Below, piece after piece: positions 22,404 to 34,900 of a DNA stretch of 61,344 bases. The notes under the pieces are model-generated. The model saw only the letters and a program-made list of their open reading frames with translations, was not told the origin of the DNA and ran no database searches. The first letter of the stretch is position 1. Every line of letters begins with the position of its first letter. The position numbers and the translations under genes are program-made. Source of the DNA: Endomicrobium sp. (GTDB lineage: Bacteria > Elusimicrobiota > Endomicrobiia > Endomicrobiales > Endomicrobiaceae). The stretch is from NCBI GenBank assembly GCA_031263865.1, contig JAISEY010000003.1, positions 1-61,344 of the forward strand. The letters are read 5' to 3'.

Positions 22404-23666
22404 TCAAACATTATCAATTAAAATTGTTTTTTGTTTTTTTTCTTTCATATTTTTTACTAAAATTTTTTTATCTTTAAATTCATTAACAGCAAAAATAATA
22501 GTTTCTAAAACACCTATTTTATCGGCAAATTTCAACTGATCTGTTAATTTTTTATTTTCTATTGGACCAAAAACAGAAATATTTTTATTCCCAATAAATC
22601 CATTGTTCCTTATTTTTAATGCAAATTTAAAAGCTTCGTAAAAGAGTTTTTGATCAGAAACTGCTATAAAAATTTTTTTTGGATGAACAAAATCAATAAA
22701 TGAATTATTTTCAATATAAAGCAATAATCTTTCAACTCCAAAAGCAAACCCAACTGCAGGTGTTTTTCTCCCTCCAATATCTTTAATAAGATTGTCATAT
22801 CTTCCACCAGCAGCAATAGCATAATTATTAGAAACATCAGAATTTATATAAATTTCAAAAATAGTTTTTGTATAATAATCTAGTCCTCTTACAAGTTTAT
22901 TATCAATAACATAATTACATTTTATCTTGTCAAGTAATGATATAACAGAATTAAAATGATCATTGCAAACATTACATAAACTATTTAATATAATAGGAAT
23001 ATTAGAAAATTTACAAGAATCTATTTTACAATCAAGAAGTCTAAAAGGATTTTTCCCCAATCTGCTCATGCAATTTTCACAAAGAGATACGTTTTTATTT
23101 TTCATAATAAAATTAAAATATTTTAGTAAAACTTTACTAAATGCACCTCTGCAATTTTCACATCCCAAAGAATTTATATGAATAACAATATCATTTATAC
23201 CAACAGAATACATTAAATTTTTTGCTAACATAATAAGTTCAACATCAGCAGATGGAGATTCATTTCCATAATATTCAGCTCCTATTTGATTAAATTCTCT
23301 ATATCTACCAGACTGAGGCCTTTCATATCTAAACATTTCACCAATGTAAAAAAATTTGCATGAAGATTTAGAAGAATCAAATTTATGTTCAATAAAAGCC
23401 CTAGCTAATGATGCTGTTCCTTCAGGTCGTAATGCTAAAATTCTATTTTTTTTATCTTTAAATATGTACATTTCTTTTTCAACTACATCAGTAAAATCTC
23501 CTATTGAACGAGAAAACAAAGAAGCATCTTCAAACATAGGAGTCTTCATTTCATAAAATCCATATTTCATAAAAATATTTCTAACTTTCTGTTCTAATAA
23601 CCAAAGATTTATAGCATCTTGTCCAAAAATATCATGAGTTCCTCTTGGTGCTTTATAATTATTCAT
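22404..23666 (-). CDS. hisS: Histidyl-tRNA synthetase
   Basis: APRGTHDIFG, LRPEGTASLARA, RGLDYYTKTIFEIY, AAGGRYDNL, AVGFAFGVERLLL. Confidence 0.97.
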   Translation of the reverse strand: MNNYKAPRGTHDIFGQDAINLWLLEQKVRNIFMKYGFYEMKTPMFEDASLFSRSIGDFTDVVEKEMYIFKDKKNRILALRPEGTASLARAFIEHKFDSSKSSCKFFYIGEMFRYERPQSGRYREFNQIGAEYYGNESPSADVELIMLAKNLMYSVGINDIVIHINSLGCENCRGAFSKVLLKYFNFIMKNKNVSLCENCMSRLGKNPFRLLDCKIDSCKFSNIPIILNSLCNVCNDHFNSVISLLDKIKCNYVIDNKLVRGLDYYTKTIFEIYINSDVSNNYAIAAGGRYDNLIKDIGGRKTPAVGFAFGVERLLLYIENNSFIDFVHPKKIFIAVSDQKLFYEAFKFALKIRNNGFIGNKNISVFGPIENKKLTDQLKFADKIGVLETIIFAVNEFKDKKILVKNMKEKKQKTILIDNV

Positions 23667-24348
23667 GATTAATAAAATCTTCCTTTATTTTTAAATTATT
23701 ATTAGAAATGTTTTTCATATTAATAACTCCAGCTGATATTATAAATTTAAATGCTTGTTCCATAGTATAGTCGCTATATACAATATCTTTTTCTTCAAAC
23801 AACAATAAAAATCCAGTTGTTGGATTTGGAGTAGTTGGCATAAAAGCACATATATAATTTTTGTTGCATATTAGTTGCTTGCCAGTAGAAAATGCAATAC
23901 TATAAGTATATTCATTTGGATAGCGAACAAAAATAACTTTTTTAAAATTTTTTTTATCATTATTGCTAAAAATAAAACTTATAAACTGTTTTGCTGATGA
24001 ATATACTATGCCCAAAATTGGTAATTTTTTTAAAAATTTTTCAATAGAGTTTAAGATACTTTTACCAAAAACTCTGTTTGTAATAAAACCAAAAATAACA
24101 ACACACATAATAGATACAAAAAAACTCAATAATTTTATAACAATTCTGGCTAAATATGTATCTTTAACAAATTTGCTTATAATAGAAAAAGTAAAACTGC
24201 TTGCCCATTCAAAAATTATAGAAACAATAAAATACGTTACCCATATCGGTATTATAACAATCAAACCAGTAATTAAATATTTTTTTGTTAAGTTTTTTAT
24301 ATTATTGATTAAGTTTAAAATAGTTTTATTGTACTCTGACATTTTCAT
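23659..24348 (-). CDS. DUF502-family membrane protein
   Basis: TGLIVIIPIWVTYFIV; VRYPNEYTYSIAFSTG; AFMPTTPNPTTGFLLLF. Confidence 0.85.
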   Translation of the reverse strand: MKMSEYNKTILNLINNIKNLTKKYLITGLIVIIPIWVTYFIVSIIFEWASSFTFSIISKFVKDTYLARIVIKLLSFFVSIMCVVIFGFITNRVFGKSILNSIEKFLKKLPILGIVYSSAKQFISFIFSNNDKKNFKKVIFVRYPNEYTYSIAFSTGKQLICNKNYICAFMPTTPNPTTGFLLLFEEKDIVYSDYTMEQAFKFIISAGVINMKNISNNNLKIKEDFINHE

Positions 24349-24472
24349 TATAATTAAATACCATAAATCATTTTTTACATCATATGAATTATAATATTAT
24401 CAAATTTGACATAAAAAAACAAAAAAGAATATAATTTAATTTATAATATAAAAACAAAAGATATAAAATATA

Positions 24473-26566
24473 ATGTTAAAAATAATAAAAATCTTTTTAA
24501 TATCATCAATAATAGTTGTATTTATTACTTGCTTATTTATAAATTTTTCAAAAAAAATTATAAATAATCTACAGGACATACATCAACTTGAGAATTATAT
24601 ACCAAATTTATCAACAAAAATTTATGATAAAAATAATAACTTAATAGCAGAAATTTGTGATGAAAAGCGTTCGTTCATATCAATAAATGAAATACCAGAT
24701 ATATTGCAAAAAGCATTTATATCAATAGAAGACAATAATTTTTTTAATCATTGGGGAATTTCAATAAAATCTAGCACACGTGCTTTAATTAAAATATTAT
24801 TAACATGGAAAATTTCAGAAGGTGGATCAACAATATCTCAACAACTTACAAAAACAATATTTTTAAATCGTAAAAAAACATTAATTAGGAAAATAAAAGA
24901 AGCTTTTTTAACTATACAACTCGAAAAAAACTATTCAAAAAAAGAAATTTTACAACTTTATATGAATCAAATTTATTTTGGTAATGGAGCATATGGAGTA
25001 CAAGCAGCTGCAAAAACGTATTTTAATAAAAATGTACAAGATTTAAGTATTTCTGAATGTGCAACAATTGCTGCAATTCCAAAATCACCAAATTATTATA
25101 ATCCACTAAAAAATATAAATGAATCAACTAAAAGAAGAAATTTAGTATTATCAAAGATGAAAAAATTTGGATATATTACAAACAAACAAAAAAAAAATGC
25201 AATAAAAGAAAATATTAAAATAATAGAAACAAATAATTTAACATCTTATAAAAATGGATTATATTTTATAGAACTTATAAAAATGACACTTGAAAATAAA
25301 TATGGACCAGATATTATGAAGTCAGGTATTTCAATTTATACAACATTAGACATTAAAGCACAAAAAGCTGCTGAGAAAGCAGTAGAAGAAATATTATCAA
25401 AATTTGATGAAAATATGAAACAAAATTTTTTTGAAAAAAACAAAAAACCATTTACAAAAGTACAATGTGCATTAATAGCAATTGATCCAATTGACGGAGC
25501 AATAAGAGCAATGGTTGGTGGACGTGATTTTAGAGAATCTCAATTTAACAGAGCAACACAAGCAAAAAGACAAGCTGGATCGATATTTAAACCACTACTA
25601 TATCTTTCAGCTATAGAGTACGGGTTAACTCCTGCAACAATTCTTAATGATAAACCAATGATATTCTTATATAATGGTAAATCATGGAATTTATTTTCAA
25701 GAAATGTTTCAGACTTAAAAACACTAACAGAAATTATACCAGAAAAAAGTTTAACAGACACAAAAAAAATATGGATCCCTAAAAATTATAGTAATAAATA
25801 TAATGGACAAATAGCTTTAGGAGCAGCTCTTGCTTTATCAATAAATACATGTGCTATTGAAACAATTATGGAAATAACACCAAAGAATGTAATAGAAACT
25901 GCAAAAAAGCTTGGATTGACAACTGATATGACAGATTCATTTTCATTAGCCCTTGGATCTAATGATATAATTTTACAAGAAATTGTTTCAGCTTTTTCTG
26001 TTTTTGCATCTGGTGGCATAAAATCAATTCCATACGCAATAATAAAAATAGTAGATAGAAATAATAAAATTATTGAACAGAAAATACCAGAACAAGATGA
26101 AATATTGTCACAACAGATTTCTTTTATTATTACAAATATGTTAAAAAATACAGTTGAAAAAGGAACTGCAAAATGTGCAAAAAATCTTGGAAGACCATGT
26201 GCTGCAAAAACAGGGACAACAAATAAATCAAAAGATGTATGGTTTGTAGGTTATACTCCTCAAATTGTTGCAGGTGTATGGGTCGGATACGATGACAGAT
26301 CTATTAGTTTAGGTGATAGAGTAACAGGTAGTTCATTAGCTTGCCCAATTTGGACAAATTTTATGAAAGAAACTTTAAATAAAGAAAAAATATTAAATTT
26401 TACAGAACCAGATGGAATAGAATTAGCATTAGTTAATTCTAAAATTAAATCTAAATTATCAAACAATGATAATATATTGGTTTTATTAGAAGCCTTTAAA
26501 CATGGGACAGTACCAAAATCAAACAATATTGTCTTAAGTGATTATTCTAATCTTTATAATTCATAA
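24473..26566 (+). CDS. Penicillin-binding protein 1A family (transglycosylase/transpeptidase)
   Basis: GT51 EDNNFFNHWG, GGSTISQQLTKTIFL; transpeptidase SIFK, SIN, KTGTT. Confidence 0.95.
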   Translation: MLKIIKIFLISSIIVVFITCLFINFSKKIINNLQDIHQLENYIPNLSTKIYDKNNNLIAEICDEKRSFISINEIPDILQKAFISIEDNNFFNHWGISIKSSTRALIKILLTWKISEGGSTISQQLTKTIFLNRKKTLIRKIKEAFLTIQLEKNYSKKEILQLYMNQIYFGNGAYGVQAAAKTYFNKNVQDLSISECATIAAIPKSPNYYNPLKNINESTKRRNLVLSKMKKFGYITNKQKKNAIKENIKIIETNNLTSYKNGLYFIELIKMTLENKYGPDIMKSGISIYTTLDIKAQKAAEKAVEEILSKFDENMKQNFFEKNKKPFTKVQCALIAIDPIDGAIRAMVGGRDFRESQFNRATQAKRQAGSIFKPLLYLSAIEYGLTPATILNDKPMIFLYNGKSWNLFSRNVSDLKTLTEIIPEKSLTDTKKIWIPKNYSNKYNGQIALGAALALSINTCAIETIMEITPKNVIETAKKLGLTTDMTDSFSLALGSNDIILQEIVSAFSVFASGGIKSIPYAIIKIVDRNNKIIEQKIPEQDEILSQQISFIITNMLKNTVEKGTAKCAKNLGRPCAAKTGTTNKSKDVWFVGYTPQIVAGVWVGYDDRSISLGDRVTGSSLACPIWTNFMKETLNKEKILNFTEPDGIELALVNSKIKSKLSNNDNILVLLEAFKHGTVPKSNNIVLSDYSNLYNS

Positions 26567-29022
26567 GTTATTCCATTTTTTGTTTCAATATACATACCTA
26601 CTCTTTCTATTAAATATTCATATTTATTAAATTTTTTTTTATTAATTTCAAATATTTTTTCTAAAAATATTTCAGGATTTATATTTTTATTTTTTTCAAA
26701 ACAAAGTTGTAAATTTAATATTTGACTTTCAATATAAATTTTTTTTATTATAGGAATAATATTTATTTCATTAATTTTATTGTTTTTTATTTTTTTTATT
26801 AAAACTTTCTTATAGGACATGAATCTATTAATGTCTTTTTGAATTATATTTATATTCCTTATTTTATATTTAACAACATTTATTAAAGTATCTATTGAAG
26901 GAAAAGACAATGGTATTCTATTAATAGTTATAAGTTTGAACCCATGAGGTAACAGATTCAAAAGTTTATTTTTTATATCTTTAATGTCTATCTTTTTAAT
27001 AAAATATAATTCAAAATATTCACTAGAACTTTCATGACCTAAATGTAATGGTGGACCATAAGACAATTTAATTTTACTATTAAAACCACATGTAAATGCA
27101 ACAGGAAGATTAGACATTCTAAAAATTCTTTTAAAAATTTCAACTTGTTCTAAATGTGATACAAATTTAATAATTCCTTTTTTTGAAAATTTAAATATTA
27201 AACGCATAACTGGTTGTTTGTTATAAAAATTTTTTTTATTTATATTTTTAACACATAAATTATTATTAAAAATAAAAGTTTTATTAACTGCAGATTCTTT
27301 TTTATTTATAGCAAATATGTAATCATCATATAATTTTTTCTTTGACATTCCAAAATACAAATGATCCCAAGGTAATATCTCATTATAAAATCTATCTCTA
27401 TATAGATAAAAATTAAAATCTAATTCACTCTCATTAAAAACATCATTCCATATTTCATAATTAAATTTATCATCCCATTGATCGAATCTTGCTCCTTTAA
27501 TCCATGCCTTATAAATAATATTAGACAAACGTCTGTCTCCTCTTGCGATTAATGATTCTACAATATTAGATTTACGATTATTTATTTTGATATTTGCAGG
27601 AAGAGATTTTAATAAGTAACTAATTTTTTTGTTAATTTCATTAATGTTATCCATTTTTGTCCATTGAAAAGCGGTATGTGCTTTTGGAATAAAAGGAGAT
27701 ATCGTAATTGTAAAATTTAACCCATTTAATTGTTTTTTCATAGTTTTTATTAATTTTTCTATACAAATTATATCATTATGAGTTTCAGTTGGAAGCCCTA
27801 TCATAAAATAAAGTTTTATAACTTTCCATCCCATAAATTTCGCTGCAGATATTGTTTCAAATATTTGTTTTTCAGAAAGATATTTTCCTATAACATTTCG
27901 CAATCTATTTGAACCAGCTTCAATTGCAAATGTAAGAGTTGGTTTTTTTTTATTATTTATACGTTCCATTATTTTTAGAGATCGTTTATTACATCTCAAA
28001 GATGGGATTGAAATATTAAAATTAGTTTTTTTGCATAAATTATTTATCTTAATCAATAAATCATCTAAAAATTCATAATCACTACATGAAAGCGAAGACA
28101 AAGAAATTTCTTCAAATCCTGTCAATTCAAGTCCTTTTTTTATAGAACTAATTGTTTTTTTTATAGATCTTTGTCTCCAAGGACTATAATATCTTGCAGC
28201 TTGACAAAAGCGACACTTACCTAAACAACCTCTTGTAATTTCAACACTTAATCTATTATGAATAGTTTTAATAAAAGGGACTATCCTAGTTTTTGGAGCA
28301 TATATATATTCGAAATTGCTACATTTTTTATTTATTATACTTTTTGCATGTTTGAACAACGGTATAATTTCTTTTATTGTGTTATCATCATTATATTTTA
28401 CATCATAAAAAGAAGGTATATATACTCCATCAATAAATGATAATTTTTCTAATGTTTCCCTTCTAGTACAACCATCTCTTTTAGATTTCTTACATATATT
28501 AATTATTTCAACTATTACATCTTCGCCATCACCAATAACAAACATGTCAAAAAAATCACAAAATGGTTCTGGATTTGTTAAAGCAGGACCGCCAGCAATT
28601 ATTATTGGATCATATTTTCCTCTATCCTTAGAAAAAATTGGTATATTTGATAAATCAAGAATATTTATTATATTAGTCCCAACTAACTCACATTGTATTG
28701 TAAAACCTAAAATATCAAATTTTCTTAACTCAGTTTTTGTTTCTAAAGAAAATAAATTTAAATTATTTTTTCTTAAAATATTTTCCATGTCAACACCCGG
28801 TGAAAATACTCTTTCACAACGTGCAAGTCTTTTTTCATTAATTAAATGATAAAGAATTTCAATTCCTAAATTTGATGCTCCTATTTCATATATGTCAGGA
28901 AAACATAATACTATTGAAAAATCATATTTAACATTAAAATTATAAGAATTTAATTCATGATTTATATATCTTGCTGGTTTCTGTACTAAATTTAATACAG
29001 AATTGATTTGTGCTTTCTTCAT
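26554..29022 (-). CDS. Radical SAM protein (TIGR03960-like) fused to DUF2344/TIGR03936-like C-terminal domain
   Basis: EITRGCLGKCRFCQAARYYSPWRQRS; C-terminal FKFSKKGIIKFVSHLEQVEIFKRIFRMSNLPVAFTCGFNSKIKLSYGPPLHLG. Confidence 0.88.
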   Translation of the reverse strand: MKKAQINSVLNLVQKPARYINHELNSYNFNVKYDFSIVLCFPDIYEIGASNLGIEILYHLINEKRLARCERVFSPGVDMENILRKNNLNLFSLETKTELRKFDILGFTIQCELVGTNIINILDLSNIPIFSKDRGKYDPIIIAGGPALTNPEPFCDFFDMFVIGDGEDVIVEIINICKKSKRDGCTRRETLEKLSFIDGVYIPSFYDVKYNDDNTIKEIIPLFKHAKSIINKKCSNFEYIYAPKTRIVPFIKTIHNRLSVEITRGCLGKCRFCQAARYYSPWRQRSIKKTISSIKKGLELTGFEEISLSSLSCSDYEFLDDLLIKINNLCKKTNFNISIPSLRCNKRSLKIMERINNKKKPTLTFAIEAGSNRLRNVIGKYLSEKQIFETISAAKFMGWKVIKLYFMIGLPTETHNDIICIEKLIKTMKKQLNGLNFTITISPFIPKAHTAFQWTKMDNINEINKKISYLLKSLPANIKINNRKSNIVESLIARGDRRLSNIIYKAWIKGARFDQWDDKFNYEIWNDVFNESELDFNFYLYRDRFYNEILPWDHLYFGMSKKKLYDDYIFAINKKESAVNKTFIFNNNLCVKNINKKNFYNKQPVMRLIFKFSKKGIIKFVSHLEQVEIFKRIFRMSNLPVAFTCGFNSKIKLSYGPPLHLGHESSSEYFELYFIKKIDIKDIKNKLLNLLPHGFKLITINRIPLSFPSIDTLINVVKYKIRNINIIQKDINRFMSYKKVLIKKIKNNKINEINIIPIIKKIYIESQILNLQLCFEKNKNINPEIFLEKIFEINKKKFNKYEYLIERVGMYIETKNGITYEL

Positions 29023-29107
29023 AAATCTCCAAAATATACAATTACATACAAAAAACTACATAAATTATCTTTCAAATAAGATAAATAATAATACATAAAA
29101 CATTCAA

Positions 29108-31906
29108 TTATCTACACATATAAAAATACTCACAAATACTACATTTAATTCTATCATCAGCATAAAATTCAAAATATTCTTCATTGTTTATTTCATAAAT
29201 TAATGTTTTCAAAACATTAATACATTCATTATAAATATCATTTAACATTGGGAACATAACAATTTTTATTTTTTTTATATCATAAATACCACAAGAAGCA
29301 ATAAATCCTGTATTTTTTTCAAAAACATATTTATATAATGGCAATTGCAAAGAATTTATTGCTTTTCTTATATTCTGCCTTTTATAATCGCGTTTCATTA
29401 TATCAAAAAATTTTTTATTAATAATATTATTTACATACCCAGTCTTATAATCAAATATAGTATAAGTATTATTAATAATATCTATTCTATCAATTATGCA
29501 ACATAAATTATATTCTTCTTTCAATTTTGTTTCAATTTTAGAAATATATTTTTTTTCACAGGCATATATAGTTTCAAAAGTTCTTAAATTTTCATAATGC
29601 AAAATGTTTTGCATTTTATATGTCAAAATTTTTTTAATCATAAAAAAATCTTCTCTAAAATTAAAAAAAACAGATTTCTTTAATTTTTCATTAAGTTTCA
29701 TAAAATAAAATTTTTTAAAATCTAAGGATTTTATTTTATCATTATCAAGTTTTTCATGAAATACTTCCATTAAAAAATTATGCACAAAAATTCCTATATC
29801 AAGATTTAAAATATCATCTGATATTTGTTTTGTTTCAAAAACTTTAAGAACATATTTATAATAAAACTTCAATTTACAATTTAAATACGTATCTATTTTT
29901 GTATATGTGTAGAACATATTTTTAAGATATTTTTTTATATCTTTTGTTTTCAAAAATTTTTTTTTTGTTTTAAAATTTACAAAAAAATTTGGCACAATAA
30001 ATTTTGTTATTTTTATAGAATTCAAATCTTTATTTTTTAATTGGTTATCCCAAATAATTTTTTCTAAAAATCTACTCTTTTCATATTTGTCATCATCTAA
30101 AAAAATTAAATTTAGAGTTTTTGAACAACTAACAAGTCTATCAAAATGGTATTTTTGTATTTCATAATCTTTTTTTGTTATATAAATTCCAAGTGAATAC
30201 ATTATATTTTTTGGAATAAGAGCATAATCTTTTTTCATCATAGGTATTGCAGAATCATTCATATTAGCAATAAAAACATTATCAAAAGTAATATTTCTTG
30301 ATTCCAAGAAACCTAAAATTTGTAATCCTTTAACAGAAGAACCAGGCAAAACTATATTTTTATCATTTATCATTTTTTTAAAAATATAAAATATTTCATC
30401 ATTGTTCATTTTTTCTGTTGAAATATTACCAGTTTTCATCTCTTCAGATATAGAATATAATATTTTAATAGCTTCAATATTTGATGGATATTTTTTAATA
30501 ATACTTAATTTATATATTTTTTTTAAAAAAAAACATAAAATTTCAGATAATTTAAATAAAGTATCTATTTTTTCCCAAACAATAAAAAAATCATTAAAAA
30601 TCTCTATTAAAATATTAACTATTTTTTTATTATCAATATATTCATAAGCTTCATAAATTAAAGTATTGTCTATTTCATGAATTAAATTATTATTATAAAT
30701 AATATCAGATAACAAAACAAACATTTTACCACTTAAACAGTTTTTTGAATATTGATTTAACATTTTTTCAACATTGTTAGAAATGATTTTAGATATATTT
30801 TTTTTATTAAAAAATATCATATTCTTAAAAAATTGATTATTAAAAATTGCTATTATACTTTTACTATTATAAAAATTTTTTTTTCTTAATAATTGTGCAT
30901 CTATAATTGAAAAAATCATTGTTAATATAGGTATTTTACATATAGGATATCCTACTGAAATATTATAATTATTTGTAATCATAGAAATTTCAGATTCAAT
31001 AGATTGAATAACATTTGAATCTGGAACAACAATAATAGTTTTATCTAAATCTTTTTTTTTATAAGAACTAATTATATTCCTAATTAAAGCTCCTTGAGAC
31101 TGAGAATCATATACAGAATATATATTCAAATTATATTTGTTTTTTATATCTTTTATAATTGGAATTTGTTCTCCAAAAAATGCATATATTTCTTTCAATG
31201 TTTCATATTTTTTAGGATCTCCTTGAATAAAAATAGTAATTTTCCCAATTGAATAAATTTTTTTGAAAATTTTTAATTCTGTTTTATATAAATAAAATGG
31301 AGCAACTAAAATTATTTCATCAAAATCTTCTACAAATTTTTCATCAAATATATAAGATGCTTTTAAAAAATTATAACCATCTGTAGTATTGTTTGTTTTT
31401 TCTAAATTATTATGAAAAATATTCCTTATTTCAAAAATATTTTTCAATAATTTATTTATAAATTCAGGAACATCATATCCTATTTCAGCATTTAAACTTA
31501 AAAATTTAAGTCTTTTTTCTGGAACATCTTCAAAATCCAATTGTTCAATAAAAGAAAAAATTTCAAACCCCCATTCAATAAAATTTTTAAATGAAGAAAT
31601 TTCATTTAAAAGTTGTGGAAATTTATCTTTAATAATTTTATACAACATAAACACAATTTCTAGAGTTGATGATTTTCTAAGATTAGTATGATCAAAAATT
31701 AATTTATCAATAAAATCATTATGTGTAAAAAAATATGGTGGAAAAAAAGATTTATTATATTTCTCTGCTAATTTTTTTTTAAAAAATAAAAAAGGCCTTT
31801 TACCTCCACATATTAAAGCAATTTTATTTTTAGATTTAAAAACATAATCAGAAACAATATCAATTATATCTTCATTAATATTTATATTTATAATTTTTTT
31901 TGACAT
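29108..31906 (-). CDS. AddB-like / PD-(D/E)XK nuclease subunit of recombination complex
   Basis: NTYTIFDYKTGYV nuclease motif, Fe-S cysteines YLNCKLKFYYKY ... IKCSICEYFYMCR; adjacent to UvrD/AddA-like gene; no Walker A GKT at the N-terminus. Confidence 0.8.
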   Translation of the reverse strand: MSKKIINININEDIIDIVSDYVFKSKNKIALICGGKRPFLFFKKKLAEKYNKSFFPPYFFTHNDFIDKLIFDHTNLRKSSTLEIVFMLYKIIKDKFPQLLNEISSFKNFIEWGFEIFSFIEQLDFEDVPEKRLKFLSLNAEIGYDVPEFINKLLKNIFEIRNIFHNNLEKTNNTTDGYNFLKASYIFDEKFVEDFDEIILVAPFYLYKTELKIFKKIYSIGKITIFIQGDPKKYETLKEIYAFFGEQIPIIKDIKNKYNLNIYSVYDSQSQGALIRNIISSYKKKDLDKTIIVVPDSNVIQSIESEISMITNNYNISVGYPICKIPILTMIFSIIDAQLLRKKNFYNSKSIIAIFNNQFFKNMIFFNKKNISKIISNNVEKMLNQYSKNCLSGKMFVLLSDIIYNNNLIHEIDNTLIYEAYEYIDNKKIVNILIEIFNDFFIVWEKIDTLFKLSEILCFFLKKIYKLSIIKKYPSNIEAIKILYSISEEMKTGNISTEKMNNDEIFYIFKKMINDKNIVLPGSSVKGLQILGFLESRNITFDNVFIANMNDSAIPMMKKDYALIPKNIMYSLGIYITKKDYEIQKYHFDRLVSCSKTLNLIFLDDDKYEKSRFLEKIIWDNQLKNKDLNSIKITKFIVPNFFVNFKTKKKFLKTKDIKKYLKNMFYTYTKIDTYLNCKLKFYYKYVLKVFETKQISDDILNLDIGIFVHNFLMEVFHEKLDNDKIKSLDFKKFYFMKLNEKLKKSVFFNFREDFFMIKKILTYKMQNILHYENLRTFETIYACEKKYISKIETKLKEEYNLCCIIDRIDIINNTYTIFDYKTGYVNNIINKKFFDIMKRDYKRQNIRKAINSLQLPLYKYVFEKNTGFIASCGIYDIKKIKIVMFPMLNDIYNECINVLKTLIYEINNEEYFEFYADDRIKCSICEYFYMCR

Positions 31907-31915
31907 AATATATAA

Positions 31916-34900
31916 TCATAATATCAAATTACAAGTACATTTTTTCGTATTGACAATATATGCAATTATTTTAAATTTATAAAACAAATTTATATTAAGC
32001 ATAATATTAACATAATTTTTTACTTGTTTAATATCTTTTATCATATTATAATTAGAACTTTTAAAATCAACTATAATAATTTTATTTTTATCAAAAATTA
32101 GTTTATCAACTATAAATGAATTCCCAAATCTATCAACTATTTCTTTTTCATTGTAAATTTTATCTTTATCATACATAAATAATTTAAGAATATTTTTATA
32201 TTTAAACATTTTTCTTAATCTTGAGTTAATCAAATTAAAATTTGCAAAAAAAAACTTTTTTTTCGAGAATTCAATAGCGTTGTTAATTTCATCGTTTAAA
32301 TTTACATTTTTTAATGAAACTATTTTTGATAAAGCGTAATGAATAATATTTCCATAAACTATTGATTTTTTTACACCAAAAGTTAATTTGTTTTTATATT
32401 TATAATTTTTTTTTAATTTTTTATATCCAATATAATTGTTATCAACAATTATATTTTTAAAATCATTTGTTTTTTTTAATTTTTTAATATGTTTTACACC
32501 GAAAGAAATATCATTGTCACCTAATAAAACAGAAAACATATTTTTTGTATTACCTATTTTTTTAGGTATAATACAATAAAGTTCATATTCAGCTCTTGTC
32601 ATAGCAACATAAAGAATATTAATTTCTGACAATAAATTTATAAATCTTTCATTATCACGTATTATTTTTGCTTCTTCTAAAAAATTAGAAATATTTTTTG
32701 ATATATTAAATAGTTTTATTTTTGTTTTTGTTACATTAAAATATAGTTTATCAATATTTTTTAATAAAGGTTTAGCAAACGGTATAATTACAACAGGAAA
32801 TTGTAACCCTTTAGATTTATGTATTGTCATAACATTTACACCATCGCCTAAACTATTTTTTATATTTAGAGAATCCTCACAATCCGTTAAATTATCAAAA
32901 TATTTAATAAAATTATCTATCCCAGAATTTTTAATTTCAAATTCTTTAACAAGATCTAGAAAACGCATTATAAATATTTTACTTTTATAAAAATTATCAA
33001 TAACTAAAAATTTTTCAAGAAACAAAACAATTAATTCATAAACAGAAATAAATCCAGCTTCTACAAAAAAACAATTAAAGTATTTATTGCACAACTTTTC
33101 ATATTTAATTTTAAAAAAATTATATAAACTTATTTTGTTATGTTTGTTGTTAAAATCAAAAATGAATTTTTCAAAACTATTTCTTTTTTCTTTTGAAACG
33201 TTATAAAAAATATCTCCAATTATAAAAGAAGAAAATGATATATTATCATTAAAATTATTTATAAATTTGATAAATGACATAATTTGTTTTATGATATCAT
33301 TGTTTTTTATATTTAGAGTTTGAGAAGATTCAACTTTTATTTTATTTGATAAAAGCAGTGAGCTAACATTAAAAACTTCTTCATTTGTTCTACATAAAAT
33401 TGCAATATCTTTTAAATCAAATCTCTTTAAAGCATCAATTACATATTCTATAATTTTTATTTCTATTCCTTTGTTTGTGTTATCTGTGGAATCTATAATT
33501 TTTGTTTCTACATATCCATGTTTTTGCATAAAAAACATAGTTTTTTGTTTAGAAAAATCATATACTTTAACAAATTTGTTTAAAATATATTTAAAATCTC
33601 TCTTATTTTTATAAAATTTAAATAAAAATCCTTTAATATTTTCTATTGAAAACACATTATTATTAAAGTCAACAATAAATTGTCCACTTCTAAAATTATA
33701 TTCTAATTTTTTTTTTTTTAAATCAAAAATTTTAAATTCATTTTGAACAATATTAAAAATATTATAATCACCACCTCTAAAAGCATAAATTGCTTGTTTA
33801 ATGTCTCCAACATAAAAAAAAGTTCCATTGTTTGCAAGACTTTCTTCTAAAAATCTTTTAATTCCAATCCATTGCACCAAACTTGTATCTTGGAATTCAT
33901 CAATTAGAAAATGTTTATATTGTTCAGATAATCTATAATAAATTTCTGGAATAATGTTAGTGCTTTTATTAAAGATAGAAACAATTTTTTGATTTATTTC
34001 ATTTAAATATATAATTCCTTTTTTCTTTGATTGTTTATTAAATTCAAGAAAAATTTCAAAATAAATATTTGAATAAATATCGTAATAATGTTTCATATAA
34101 TATTTGTAAAGATCTTTTATCTCTTTATAAATATTATTCCACATAATATTTAATTTAGTATCAATTTGTGTATTATTGTTATATCTCAATTTAGATTCAG
34201 AAAAGATATTTGGCAATTCCATTGATAAAAATATTTTTTTATCTTCATCTAAAATTTTTTTAATTGCTTTCTTATAACTACAATGTATTTGAAAATCATT
34301 TATTTTTTTTGAAAAAAACTTAATTTTTTTTAAAATAATTTTAATTCTTGATAAAAGTTCATAATTATAATTATTTTTTTTACTTATAAAAATATCTTTT
34401 CCTATATTAGAAGATTTATTAAATATTTTTTTAATTTCAGTATATATATCTATTTTAGGAATCCATCCAGAAATGTTAGTTACATATTGCAATAAATATT
34501 TTAATATTTTTTTTTTCTTATTTTTATAATTATTAATATTTTTAAAAAAAGATTCTATAGAAAACATAAGATCAGATGAATAATCTTTTTCTATAGTAAA
34601 ATTTGGAGATAAATTTATATTAAATGCACAAGATTTCAATATATGATTTTTAAAGCTATCTATTGTACTTATATTAAAATCATCATATAATTTGAAAATA
34701 ATTTCTAAAATTTTTAAACTTTTTCTTGTAATTTCAATTTTACTTAATTCAAAATCGTCAAAAAAATCATCAGTATATATGGATAATGCAGCTTTTTTAA
34801 GATAATTTATAACTCTATTTTTCATTTCAAAAGCTGCTTTATTTGTAAATGTTATTGCAACAATATTTTTTATTTCTACATCATTATCTAATTTAAATAA

